Assembly: GCA_030841765.1 (NCBI GenBank)
Contig: JAUUSS010000069.1
Span: forward strand, 1-12,652
Direction of reading: 5' to 3'
Length of the DNA: 12,652 nucleotides
DNA from: Collinsella aerofaciens
GTDB lineage: Bacteria; Actinomycetota; Coriobacteriia; Coriobacteriales; Coriobacteriaceae
Position numbers and translations under genes: made by a program
Part shown: one piece after another, positions 1-6,062 of the stretch
Layout of the letters: every line of letters begins with the position of its first letter
Position numbering within the stretch: position 1 is the first letter of the stretch
The notes under the pieces: generated by a model
What the model saw: only the letters and a program-made list of their open reading frames with translations
Databases searched by the model: none
What the model was told of the DNA's origin: nothing

Positions 1-391
1 GCTCGGCGCGCTTAACGTGCTTGGGGCGCACGGCCTTGAGGTCCTTCTCGCCGCGCTTTTTCTTTTTGTAGGACTGCTTGGCACCCTTGGCAGCCTTGGG
101 CTTGTCCTCGCCCTTGGCAAGGGCGGCATCCCAGGCCTCGTTGGCGATGAGCGTGGCATACAGGCGACCGCCCTTAAAGACGGTCAGCCTTATGCAGTCG
201 TCGAGCTCCTCGAGCAGCTCGCGCGTGGACTCGAAGCCCAGGTCATAAGCGGCCATGTCACCAGCAGCGAGCGCCTCCTCGACCTGCGTCATAAACGTTT
301 GCTTGCCGCACCCAATCGCATCACGCAGCAGACGATACAGATAGATGTGGTTGCCCAGCGATAGCGTGGGCTTAACTATTGTCTTGCTCAT
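1..391 (-). CDS. Hypothetical protein with LOTUS/OST-HTH-like N-terminal region (3'-truncated by window edge)
   Basis: The minus-strand frame is open from an ATG at 391 to the window edge (130 codons seen); the C-terminus is missing. The start is supported by a GAGGAG ribosome binding site just upstream. The N-terminal 90 or so residues read as a small alpha/beta winged-helix: an N-terminal helix (YLYRLLRDAIG), then a YDLGFESTRELLEELDD helix followed by a beta hairpin (IRLTVFKGGRLYATLI). This order resembles the OST-HTH/LOTUS domain, which in other proteins binds RNA, but the match is by eye only. After about residue 95 the sequence becomes Lys/Ala-rich and strongly basic (for example KKKKRGEKD), a likely disordered nucleic-acid-binding tail. 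Gene existence is near certain; function is inference. The gene appears to be monocistronic or first in its unit, downstream of a convergently spaced terminator of its neighbour. Confidence 0.8.
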   Translation of the reverse strand, partial: MSKTIVKPTLSLGNHIYLYRLLRDAIGCGKQTFMTQVEEALAAGDMAAYDLGFESTRELLEELDDCIRLTVFKGGRLYATLIANEAWDAALAKGEDKPKAAKGAKQSYKKKKRGEKDLKAVRPKHVKRAE

Positions 392-462
392 GGCAAATCT
401 CCTCTTTACACACCAAAGCATCTTACCATCGCGCGGGGCTTGCTACCTCGGCGCCCAAGGCA

Positions 463-495
463 AACGGGCGCGACCGTTGCCGGTTCGCGCCCGTT
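463..495 (-). terminator. GC-rich hairpin terminator for the minus-strand membrane-protein gene
   Basis: The arms AACGGGCGCGA (463-473) and TCGCGCCCGTT (485-495) are perfect 11-bp complements; the centre can pair further as ACCG/CGGT with a one-base bulge. On the minus strand the hairpin begins about 35 nt after the stop codon of the gene ending at 530 and is followed by a short T-rich stretch (TTTGCC). It also sits upstream of the gene starting at 391, so it separates the two units. The T-tract is weak, so termination efficiency is uncertain. Confidence 0.65.
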
Positions 496-529
496 ATACA
501 GGTCGATTATCTATGAGGGGCAAACGTGC

Positions 530-1483
530 TTAGTTGCCCGATGCCGTGCCTTGGCTCGAGCTGTCAGATGCCGTGCCGGACGCGGTTCCACTCGAGCTGT
601 TCGAGTTGCTGGTGTTGCTGCTGTCTGCTGAGCCCGTTCCCGACGTGGCGTCGCTCGTCTGGTCGCCCGTGCTCGGTTGAGAGCCGTCAGTCGTTTGGCT
701 TGAGTCGGTTGTGCCGGATTGCGTACCGTTGTTGTTCACAGAAGAATCGGCGCCCTGCGACTGATCGGGGGTGTTCGAGGACGAGTCGGTGGATGCGGAG
801 GTGCCCTGCGAGTCGTCCTGCTGGCTTTGCGATTGACCAGTGCTGTCCGCGTCGTGCTCGGTCGTGCGTGACGACAGAATCGGCTCGGGACGCTCGCCCA
901 GACCCTCACCGGCGGTGGTGATAAGGATGGCAGCGGTGCAGGCGATAACCGCGACGATGGCGATGGCGATCGAGAAGATGATGACCTTCTTTTGCGTCTG
1001 GCTGCGCTCTGCCGCCGCCTTGGCGCGCAGGCTGTCGGGGGCGACGCGCGCCGTGGTCGCGCGCCCTGCAATCTGGCGCATCTCCTGGGTAGTCGCGGCG
1101 CCGCCTAAGTGCTCCTCGGCATTTAATTCAACGGGTTCATAGGCGCCGGCGGGGTAGTCGACGGTGGCGTGCGTACCTTTGAGGGCTTCGGTGCTGGCAG
1201 AGATAAAGTGGCGGTAGACCTGCGAGGACACAACGGTGATGACCGAGCTCACGGCGGCACCGATCACCGATCCGGCGATACCGATCTTGGAGGCAAGCGC
1301 GACGCTCGTGGCGGAAGCTGCGGCGCCGGCGATGATTTGGGGAATGGAAATGTCGTCAAACAGGCCCTTTTTGGGCGCGATGGCCATGGTCTGTCCGATG
1401 GAATGGTTCTCGTGCACGCCGTTGTTGAGCGATGCCGGCGTCATGACGCGCGTGCGCGGCGCGTCGGTGTACTTGGTTGTCAT
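530..1483 (-). CDS. Membrane protein with long Ser/Thr/Gly-rich low-complexity C-terminal tail, function unknown
   Basis: A 317-residue protein. The ATG at 1483 is chosen because GGGAGG lies 7 nt upstream; an in-frame ATG at 1612 would add 43 residues with no good ribosome binding site. Residues 1-45 are polar. Residues 48-85 are an Ala/Ile/Val/Ser-rich hydrophobic stretch, perhaps a membrane or membrane-associated segment. Residues 110-165 are a polar linker. Residues 166-190 (KKVIIFSIAIAIVAVI...) form a clear transmembrane helix preceded by Lys-Lys. From about residue 205 to the end the protein is almost only Ser, Thr, Gly, Asp, Gln, Asn and Ala, like a cell-surface stalk, but no LPXTG or other sorting signal is seen. 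The positive-inside rule suggests the tail is extracellular. I do not recognise a family. Possible roles include surface display or cell-envelope spacing; these are guesses. Confidence 0.85.
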   Translation of the reverse strand: MTTKYTDAPRTRVMTPASLNNGVHENHSIGQTMAIAPKKGLFDDISIPQIIAGAAASATSVALASKIGIAGSVIGAAVSSVITVVSSQVYRHFISASTEALKGTHATVDYPAGAYEPVELNAEEHLGGAATTQEMRQIAGRATTARVAPDSLRAKAAAERSQTQKKVIIFSIAIAIVAVIACTAAILITTAGEGLGERPEPILSSRTTEHDADSTGQSQSQQDDSQGTSASTDSSSNTPDQSQGADSSVNNNGTQSGTTDSSQTTDGSQPSTGDQTSDATSGTGSADSSNTSNSNSSSGTASGTASDSSSQGTASGN

Positions 1484-1658
1484 ACGGGGTCCTCCCGGTG
1501 TAAATCTGCTTCGTTTCGTGTAGCCATCAGGGTACCCACCAGATGTGAATCGTACGTGACATTTAACAGATACCATCAACTCATCAAGGGGGGCTTGCTG
1601 TCTTTGGTGCAATAGCTTGATGCTAAACTGGATTTACGATTGCGAGGTGGTTTACGTG

Positions 1659-1898
1659 ATGTACCCGTATATGACATTCGAAGACGGTACCGAGGTCGTT
1701 CATTCTGACCTGATTGCAGATGAGGATATCGAAAAGGTTGTCGTGCATTTTGAACGACCGACGGCAGAGGGCTTCGACTCCGCTCGCTGTGAGTTGCCTT
1801 CCTGTTCGTGGACTGACTGGGAAGGGCATTTTACTCAGAGTGAAAAACGAGCTTTCGAAGAGTGTTTGAGCAAATCATTTAGATTAGTTCGAGTTTAG
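1659..1898 (+). CDS. Small conserved-type hypothetical protein (79 aa)
   Basis: Starts MYPYMTFEDGTEVVHS. The ATG at 1659 has GAGGTGG 8-12 nt upstream; a GTG at 1656 directly precedes it in frame and an ATG at 1617 without a ribosome binding site is less likely. The acidic N-terminal half and the stretch VHFERPTAEGFDSARCELPS recall, from memory, a family of roughly 80-100 residue hypothetical proteins in gut Firmicutes and Actinobacteria that is often near accessory DNA; I cannot name its DUF. Compared with what I recall of that family, the C-terminus here (after FEECLSKS) looks short and divergent, so it may be a decayed copy. There is no signal peptide or membrane segment. Base composition is intermediate between the GC-rich left flank and the AT-rich operon to the right. 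A link with the downstream operon is not shown. Confidence 0.7.
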   Translation: MYPYMTFEDGTEVVHSDLIADEDIEKVVVHFERPTAEGFDSARCELPSCSWTDWEGHFTQSEKRAFEECLSKSFRLVRV

Positions 1899-1921
1899 TT
1901 CGAATAAAGAAGCCGAATGCG

Positions 1922-1950
1922 ATGACCTAAAGCGTATGCATTTTTAGTAT
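1922..1950 (+). promoter_or_regulatory. Candidate promoter for the DUF2087-MFS-radical SAM-peptide operon
   Basis: ATGACC (1922-1927, 4/6 to TTGACA) and TAGTAT (1945-1950, 4/6 to TATAAT) are separated by 17 bp, upstream of the DUF2087 gene. The heptamer GCGTATG occurs twice (1932-1938 and 1956-1962, 24 bp apart), once inside the spacer and once after the -10, as an operator might. Both matches are modest and this is the least certain kind of call. Confidence 0.3.
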
Positions 1951-1977
1951 TAGATGCGTATGAAATGGAGGATGTGA

Positions 1978-2259
1978 ATGGATGAGCTAATAGACTTTAA
2001 AAAACGATTTCTCAAGAATGGCGAGCTGGTTTCAATTCCAAAAAAGGAAAGCTATAAAAGAATCATGCTGCTATGGGCCGTCTCTTTCTTTGAATTAAAT
2101 ACAAGTTATACGGAGCTTCAGGTTAATCGTGTGCTGTCACAGCTCTATCCTGATTATGCCGTGTTGAGGCGGTACTTGGTTGATTATGGATTCCTATTAA
2201 GGGATGAACGAGGCCTGAAATACGAGGTTAATCGTGATGTTCACGGTATTGAGAGCTAG
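1978..2259 (+). CDS. DUF2087 domain protein, probable regulator or accessory of the cluster
   Basis: 93 residues; the ATG at 1978 follows GGAGG by 7 nt. The whole protein matches what is known of DUF2087: an N-terminal GELVSIPKKESYKRIMLLW segment (the family's G-x-x-x-x-x-P-x-K start), a helix with YTELQVNRVLSQL, then DYAVLRRYLVDYGFLLRD and a final short strand with G-x-x-Y. The YTE-x-x-VN and LRRYLVDYG motifs are the family hallmarks. DUF2087 is a small winged-helix-like fold that in other proteins is often fused to an HTH DNA-binding domain; here it stands alone. It is first in the operon and its 3' end overlaps the next gene by 23 nt, so the two are probably translationally coupled. Its role as transcription factor, leader-peptide binder or other partner is inference. 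Confidence 0.85.
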   Translation: MDELIDFKKRFLKNGELVSIPKKESYKRIMLLWAVSFFELNTSYTELQVNRVLSQLYPDYAVLRRYLVDYGFLLRDERGLKYEVNRDVHGIES

Positions 2260-3421
2260 CCATCCGGTTCGGGTCCTATATATTGCTAGAGGGATAAGCG
2301 AAATAGGCAATTGGTGTGCGAATATTGCTTTGCCAATGCTGATTTACGAGGTAACTCACGATGTTTCTGCAACTGCTTTGATGGTCTGCTGTAGATTTGC
2401 CCCCTCTCTGTTTTCAGTTTCGCTCGCGCAGCTGCCTCAGAAGATGGGTATCGGGACACTGCAGGCCATGAGATTGGCAGACTTAATTCGCGCGGGATTA
2501 TTCGTTTGCTATATTTTTGTTGATAGTAAATGGAGTATGTTTGCTATTACGTGCGCGGTATCGCTTTGCCGAACGGTTGAAATGCCCTGCTTTTACTCGT
2601 TGTTAAGAGCCAATACGAATAGTATCAATCGCGACGTAATTAATAATTCGTTTGGGTTTCTGCAGAATTTGATGATGGTTCTGGGGCCAGTTGCCGGCGG
2701 TTTTGTTGTCGCTCAATTTGGGGCGGAGGCTGTTCTTGCATTAGACGCGCTTTCTTTTGCCGCGTCGTTCTGGTTGCTGCGAGATGTTCCGTCGGTTATC
2801 GAGGTTAATGATAAAGAGGGGATAAGCAAAAATGAAAAAAACAGGACTGCATTTAGTGATCTTAGCGCGAAGCACTTGGCAATTGGTTTCCTATTAATCG
2901 ATATTTCTAGTGGCGTGGCATTCGGCTCTCTGAATTCTCTTTTGCCAGCTATAGCGCAATTGCAATTTGACTCGTCATCGATACAATATGGATTCCTTCA
3001 GAGTAGTCTTACAATCGGACTGTTGTTCGGAAATACAGTATATGGTCGTTTAATTAGTGGTTCCGATTGCGTTAAATCATATTGTTTTGTGACGTATCTT
3101 GCGCTCGGTGCGTATCTGGCGTTTGGCTATCGTTATGCGTCTGGGATATCGTTTATTTTCCTTTTTATCGTCGGTGCCGGAAACGCCATTCAAGATGTGC
3201 TTCTCATAACATCGCTGCAGGATTTGGCGAGAGACGAATCTGAATCGATAAGCCTGTTTTCAATTAGGGAGTCTTTGCAATCGGTTGCTGTTGTTATTTC
3301 AACACTCCTTGTTTCGCTGTTCACGAGCACCGCGATGTTCTCAATTCTCGTTACAGGACTTGGTGTATTTTCAATTATGATGGTAGCTGCGTTTCAATTG
3401 AATTATTTGCGAAAGATGTGA
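2237..3421 (+). CDS. Major facilitator superfamily exporter, MFS_3/EntS-like; putative peptide exporter
   Basis: 394 residues if read from the ATG at 2237 (a GTG at 2234 is directly before it in frame); GAGGTT lies about 8 nt upstream, inside the end of the DUF2087 gene. The protein is highly hydrophobic with about 11-12 predicted membrane segments and a polar central loop (about 190-215, rich in Lys, Glu and Asn). The N-terminal pattern R-x-I-S-x-I-G-N-W with ALPMLIYEVTHD is typical of drug:H+ antiporter-3 type MFS proteins. The usual motif A (G-x-x-x-D-R-x-x-R) in the loop after helix 2 is degenerate here (AQLPQKMGIGTLQAMRLAD). It ends 7 bp before the radical SAM gene. In this context it most likely exports the modified peptide, which could also provide self-protection; substrate is inferred from context only. 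Confidence 0.85.
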   Translation: MFTVLRASHPVRVLYIARGISEIGNWCANIALPMLIYEVTHDVSATALMVCCRFAPSLFSVSLAQLPQKMGIGTLQAMRLADLIRAGLFVCYIFVDSKWSMFAITCAVSLCRTVEMPCFYSLLRANTNSINRDVINNSFGFLQNLMMVLGPVAGGFVVAQFGAEAVLALDALSFAASFWLLRDVPSVIEVNDKEGISKNEKNRTAFSDLSAKHLAIGFLLIDISSGVAFGSLNSLLPAIAQLQFDSSSIQYGFLQSSLTIGLLFGNTVYGRLISGSDCVKSYCFVTYLALGAYLAFGYRYASGISFIFLFIVGAGNAIQDVLLITSLQDLARDESESISLFSIRESLQSVAVVISTLLVSLFTSTAMFSILVTGLGVFSIMMVAAFQLNYLRKM

Positions 3422-3428
3422 CGTTGAT

Positions 3429-5750
3429 ATGCCTAAAACGCTTTTAGTATTTCCCCCAGGATGGAGTCCAGTGGGGCCGTATCTTGCCTTGCCTGTTTTG
3501 AAGTCATATCTTCAAGAGGTTGAACAATATAAAGTTGACATTGTTGACTTAAACGTGGAATTTTACGATGACCTCCTATCTTTTAGACATGTCGAAGAGT
3601 GCTGTAAAAGGTATCGGGAATCAAAGGATTCGTTTAGTTCGAATGTTCAATTAACAATCGAGTTGATACAAAAGTCAGCACTTAATGTTGACGAGGCAAA
3701 AGATATTTTCAGATCGAAGAGATACTTTAATCTAAAAGAAAGACAATATGCTGAAAACATTTTTAGAAATGCACTCTATATCATAAATCACGTCTCGTAT
3801 GGAGTTAAATACACGTTCAACTCCATAGATCTGCCCTATGATTATTATTCGACACCAGAAATAATGAAATCGCTTGCGGATACCTTGCATAATCCGTTTA
3901 TTTCCTTCTATGAAACTGCCTTTCTTAAGCGTATTCAGAGGGAAAAAATTGAGTTTATTGGGATTTCGGTGAGCGGCTGTTTCCAATTGATTTCTGCAGT
4001 TACGTTAGCGAAACTGATTAAAGAAGAATGTCCATCTGTTAAACACGTCTCATTGGGCGGCAATTACATTACTCGTTTAGCAGATGACTGCATGAAAGAA
4101 TGGCATCCCTTTTTTGAATACATTGATTCGATAATGATGTATGACGGCGAAGAGCCGCTTGCACGTCTTCTTGAGGCTCTTGACTCCGGTGATGACAATC
4201 TCGACTGTGTTCCAAACCTTTGCCATGCTAAAGGTGGAAAGATATATAAAAACCATCGGATTGAGCAAACATTTATCAACGATACAGTTCCCGATTTCGA
4301 TGGCTTCGCCCTTTCTAAATACTTCATGCCTGAGTTAATATTGCCGGTTTATTCCTCTAGGCAGTGTTTTAATCATTGCGCCTTCTGCACCATTCCCGGT
4401 GCTACCGGTGGTTGTTACCGAAAGATGCCTATATCGAGAGTATTTGAAATAATGTGTCGGTTAAATGAAAAATACGGCACGAGAGTTTTCTCTTTTGTGG
4501 ATGAAACATTCGAAGGCAAAAGAATGGAGCAACTCGCGGATGAAATAAACGCATCGGGAAAAACGTTTTTCTGGCATGGAGAAACGAGGTTCTCTCCAAC
4601 CCTAAGTACAGACGTTTTCAACAAGATATACCAAAGTGGATGTAGGCAGATTCAGTTTGGCCTCGAGTCATACAACCAAAGAGTTCTTGATCTAATGAAG
4701 AAGAACACGAGAGTTGATTGGATTGATCGCAATATCCATGATTGTCTCAATGCGGGTATTCCTGTTCATCTATTCTTTATGATTGGCTTCCCGACCGAAA
4801 CTAAAGAAGAGGCTCTGAACACCTTAGCTTATACAGAGAATGTTTTGAATTATTCAAAACAGGTATGTGGTGTTCCATATTCCACGAGAGGATTTACGAA
4901 TTTTGGTCTCGTTATGGGGTCGGATGTTTGGAATCATCCCGATAAGTATGGTGTCTCTGTAATGCCGAAGTCCCAATATGAGGATTTGCGCCTCGAAGTG
5001 GATTATGTTTCAGGCACTGGTTTAACTTTAAATGAAGCAAAATCCTTATCTGATGAGCATCATATTGATTTTTATATGCAAGAGGTCATAAACGGTAGCG
5101 ACACAATTGACTTGCCCCAGCGGCTTCATATTTCAGAGGTGACCTGGATCCTAGATTCTATTCACGCTGTCAGGTATAAGGGACATTTGACCAAAGTAAA
5201 GCGACGGCTAACTAGTCTAAATCCAGCTGATCTAATCTGGCTGGATTCCAAGACCTCTGTCGTGCTCGTTGAGCCATTTGCCTACTTCTATAATTCTGAA
5301 TACCATCATGTCTATGCTGTTTCCCAGTTGGTATACCTTAAGTTGGCCCGTTTATTGGAGGCCGATTGTAGCATTTCTCTTATCCTTGATCAGGGCGACC
5401 TCGAGCTGACAAGGGCGATAGAAGAACTGTTGCATTATGGATTGCTGAATACAAATATCGATGCCGATTATGTAATGCACGATAATGGTTTTCAATTGGT
5501 TAAAAGTTCGTTTGTGAAAGAAGTCGGACGCTCAAAAGAGGGGTTAAGAGTACTGCTGAGTTGTGCCACCCATAGAATGTGTGCGGTTAATGATTTTTCG
5601 TTCGCTTTGCTTTCGTTGTTTGAAAAGCCGATTACTAAGAACGAGGTGCGCGACATTTTGAAAAAAGAGGGACTATCGGCAAACGAGGAGCAATTAAACA
5701 AGTTGGTTGATAATTGCATGAAAGCAGATATACTACAATTGATTAGATAG
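3429..5750 (+). CDS. B12-binding-type radical SAM enzyme with tandem C-terminal PqqD/RRE-like modules; putative RiPP maturase
   Basis: 773 residues. Residues 1-250 look like the Rossmann-type B12-binding region of cobalamin radical SAM proteins: a PP motif at 9-10, then DIVDLNVEFYDD, an IGISVSG strand near 178-184, GGN at 210-212 and YDGEEPL at 238-244. The canonical DxHxxG is not seen, as is common in such enzymes. The radical SAM [4Fe-4S] motif CxxxCxxC is C313-FNH-C317-AF-C320, with barrel strands to about 520 (IQFGLESYNQRVLDLMKK, FFMIGFPTETKEEA). The C-terminal part seems to hold two PqqD-like winged helices, about 605-676 (HHVYAVSQLVYLKLARLL...) and 690-773 (MCAVNDFSFALLSLFEKP at 717 onward). 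Such RREs bind leader peptides. The start has only a weak ribosome binding site, suggesting coupling to the MFS gene. The peptide gene follows 13 bp after the stop. The reaction (methylation, cross-link or other) cannot be read from sequence. Confidence 0.88.
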   Translation: MPKTLLVFPPGWSPVGPYLALPVLKSYLQEVEQYKVDIVDLNVEFYDDLLSFRHVEECCKRYRESKDSFSSNVQLTIELIQKSALNVDEAKDIFRSKRYFNLKERQYAENIFRNALYIINHVSYGVKYTFNSIDLPYDYYSTPEIMKSLADTLHNPFISFYETAFLKRIQREKIEFIGISVSGCFQLISAVTLAKLIKEECPSVKHVSLGGNYITRLADDCMKEWHPFFEYIDSIMMYDGEEPLARLLEALDSGDDNLDCVPNLCHAKGGKIYKNHRIEQTFINDTVPDFDGFALSKYFMPELILPVYSSRQCFNHCAFCTIPGATGGCYRKMPISRVFEIMCRLNEKYGTRVFSFVDETFEGKRMEQLADEINASGKTFFWHGETRFSPTLSTDVFNKIYQSGCRQIQFGLESYNQRVLDLMKKNTRVDWIDRNIHDCLNAGIPVHLFFMIGFPTETKEEALNTLAYTENVLNYSKQVCGVPYSTRGFTNFGLVMGSDVWNHPDKYGVSVMPKSQYEDLRLEVDYVSGTGLTLNEAKSLSDEHHIDFYMQEVINGSDTIDLPQRLHISEVTWILDSIHAVRYKGHLTKVKRRLTSLNPADLIWLDSKTSVVLVEPFAYFYNSEYHHVYAVSQLVYLKLARLLEADCSISLILDQGDLELTRAIEELLHYGLLNTNIDADYVMHDNGFQLVKSSFVKEVGRSKEGLRVLLSCATHRMCAVNDFSFALLSLFEKPITKNEVRDILKKEGLSANEEQLNKLVDNCMKADILQLIR

Positions 5751-5756
5751 AGGAGG
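5751..5756 (+). promoter_or_regulatory. Perfect AGGAGG ribosome binding site for the peptide gene
   Basis: AGGAGG directly after the radical SAM stop codon, with 7 nt to the ATG at 5764. It is among the strongest sites in the window, fitting a precursor made in excess of its enzyme. Confidence 0.85.
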
Positions 5757-5763
5757 TTTCTGC

Positions 5764-5874
5764 ATGGACGTTATTAACAAAGATCTCTTGGAGCAACTGA
5801 AAGAGTTTCAGGAAGAGGGCGTCGTGGTGGAAGTGTTCGACTTTGAGGACTACATGGATAAATTCTGCCATTAG
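5764..5874 (+). CDS. Putative RiPP precursor peptide (36 aa)
   Basis: An ATG-TAG frame of 36 codons, too short for most automatic gene callers. Residues 1-19 form an amphipathic leader-like helix rich in Leu, Glu and Lys, ending in EEG. Residues 20-36 read VVVEVFDFEDYMDKFCH and would be the core, with aromatic F25, F27, Y30, F34, one Cys (C35) and a C-terminal His. The perfect ribosome binding site, the 13-bp spacing after a radical SAM enzyme with RRE-like domains, and the terminator 25 nt after the stop all support a real gene in this operon. The leader/core boundary and any modification are unknown; there is no double-Gly site and no peptidase gene nearby. Alternatives are a small regulatory or enzyme-stabilising peptide. 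I do not recognise a known precursor family. Confidence 0.75.
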   Translation: MDVINKDLLEQLKEFQEEGVVVEVFDFEDYMDKFCH

Positions 5875-5898
5875 TTTCGGAATTTACTCGCCTCGCTT

Positions 5899-5932
5899 AA
5901 AGGAGAAGTCGATTATCGATTTCTCCTTTTTT
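5899..5932 (+). terminator. Strong intrinsic terminator of the RiPP-like operon
   Basis: AAAGGAGAA (5899-5907) pairs with TTCTCCTTT (5921-5929); a G-T wobble and TCGA/TCGA extend the stem to 14 bp around a TTA loop, followed by a T-tract to 5932. It begins 25 nt after the peptide stop codon and closes the operon. Confidence 0.92.
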
Positions 5933-5975
5933 AATTAAAGATATTTTTGAAATACATGCTTTTAGCACAGGTTGG

Positions 5976-5995
5976 CCTCTCAGTAAACTGGGAGG
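5976..5995 (+). other. Hairpin in the gap upstream of nadE
   Basis: CCTCTCAG (5976-5983) pairs with CTGGGAGG (5988-5995), 8 bp with one G-T wobble and loop TAAA. It lies about 67 nt before the nadE start. There is no T-tract, so it is not a clear terminator; it may be part of the nadE leader. No riboswitch family or convincing promoter was recognised in 5933-6062. Confidence 0.45.
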
Positions 5996-6062
5996 TTGCT
6001 TTGGCTAGTTAGAGATATGTGAACGTCCGTTAGACTGAATCTCAGGGTAGAAGGGGCCTCCA

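Larger units (their letters stand above)
1600..5940. other. Low-GC accessory island carrying a putative radical SAM RiPP gene cluster
   Basis: The stretch is visibly AT-richer than both flanks, with codons such as AAA, ATA, TTA and AGA common, whereas the flanks use GCC, CTG, CGC and AAG. It holds the small gene at 1659 and the four-gene operon 1978-5874. The right limit is close to the terminator at 5899-5932. No transposase, integrase, tRNA or clear flanking direct repeat was found, so the way it arrived is unknown. Composition is judged by eye; the exact boundaries are approximate. Confidence 0.6.

Noticed and set aside
5764..5874. PqqA-like reading of the peptide (E-V-x-x-aromatic, E23-V24-F25-D26-F27)
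   Set aside because: PQQ chemistry needs a Glu and Tyr joined in the E-x-x-x-Y motif plus PqqB-E partners; none of the partners is here and the position holds Phe, so the resemblance is probably chance.
1600..5940. Integrase-mediated genomic island with att repeats
   Set aside because: No integrase, tRNA or matching direct repeats were found at the composition boundaries.
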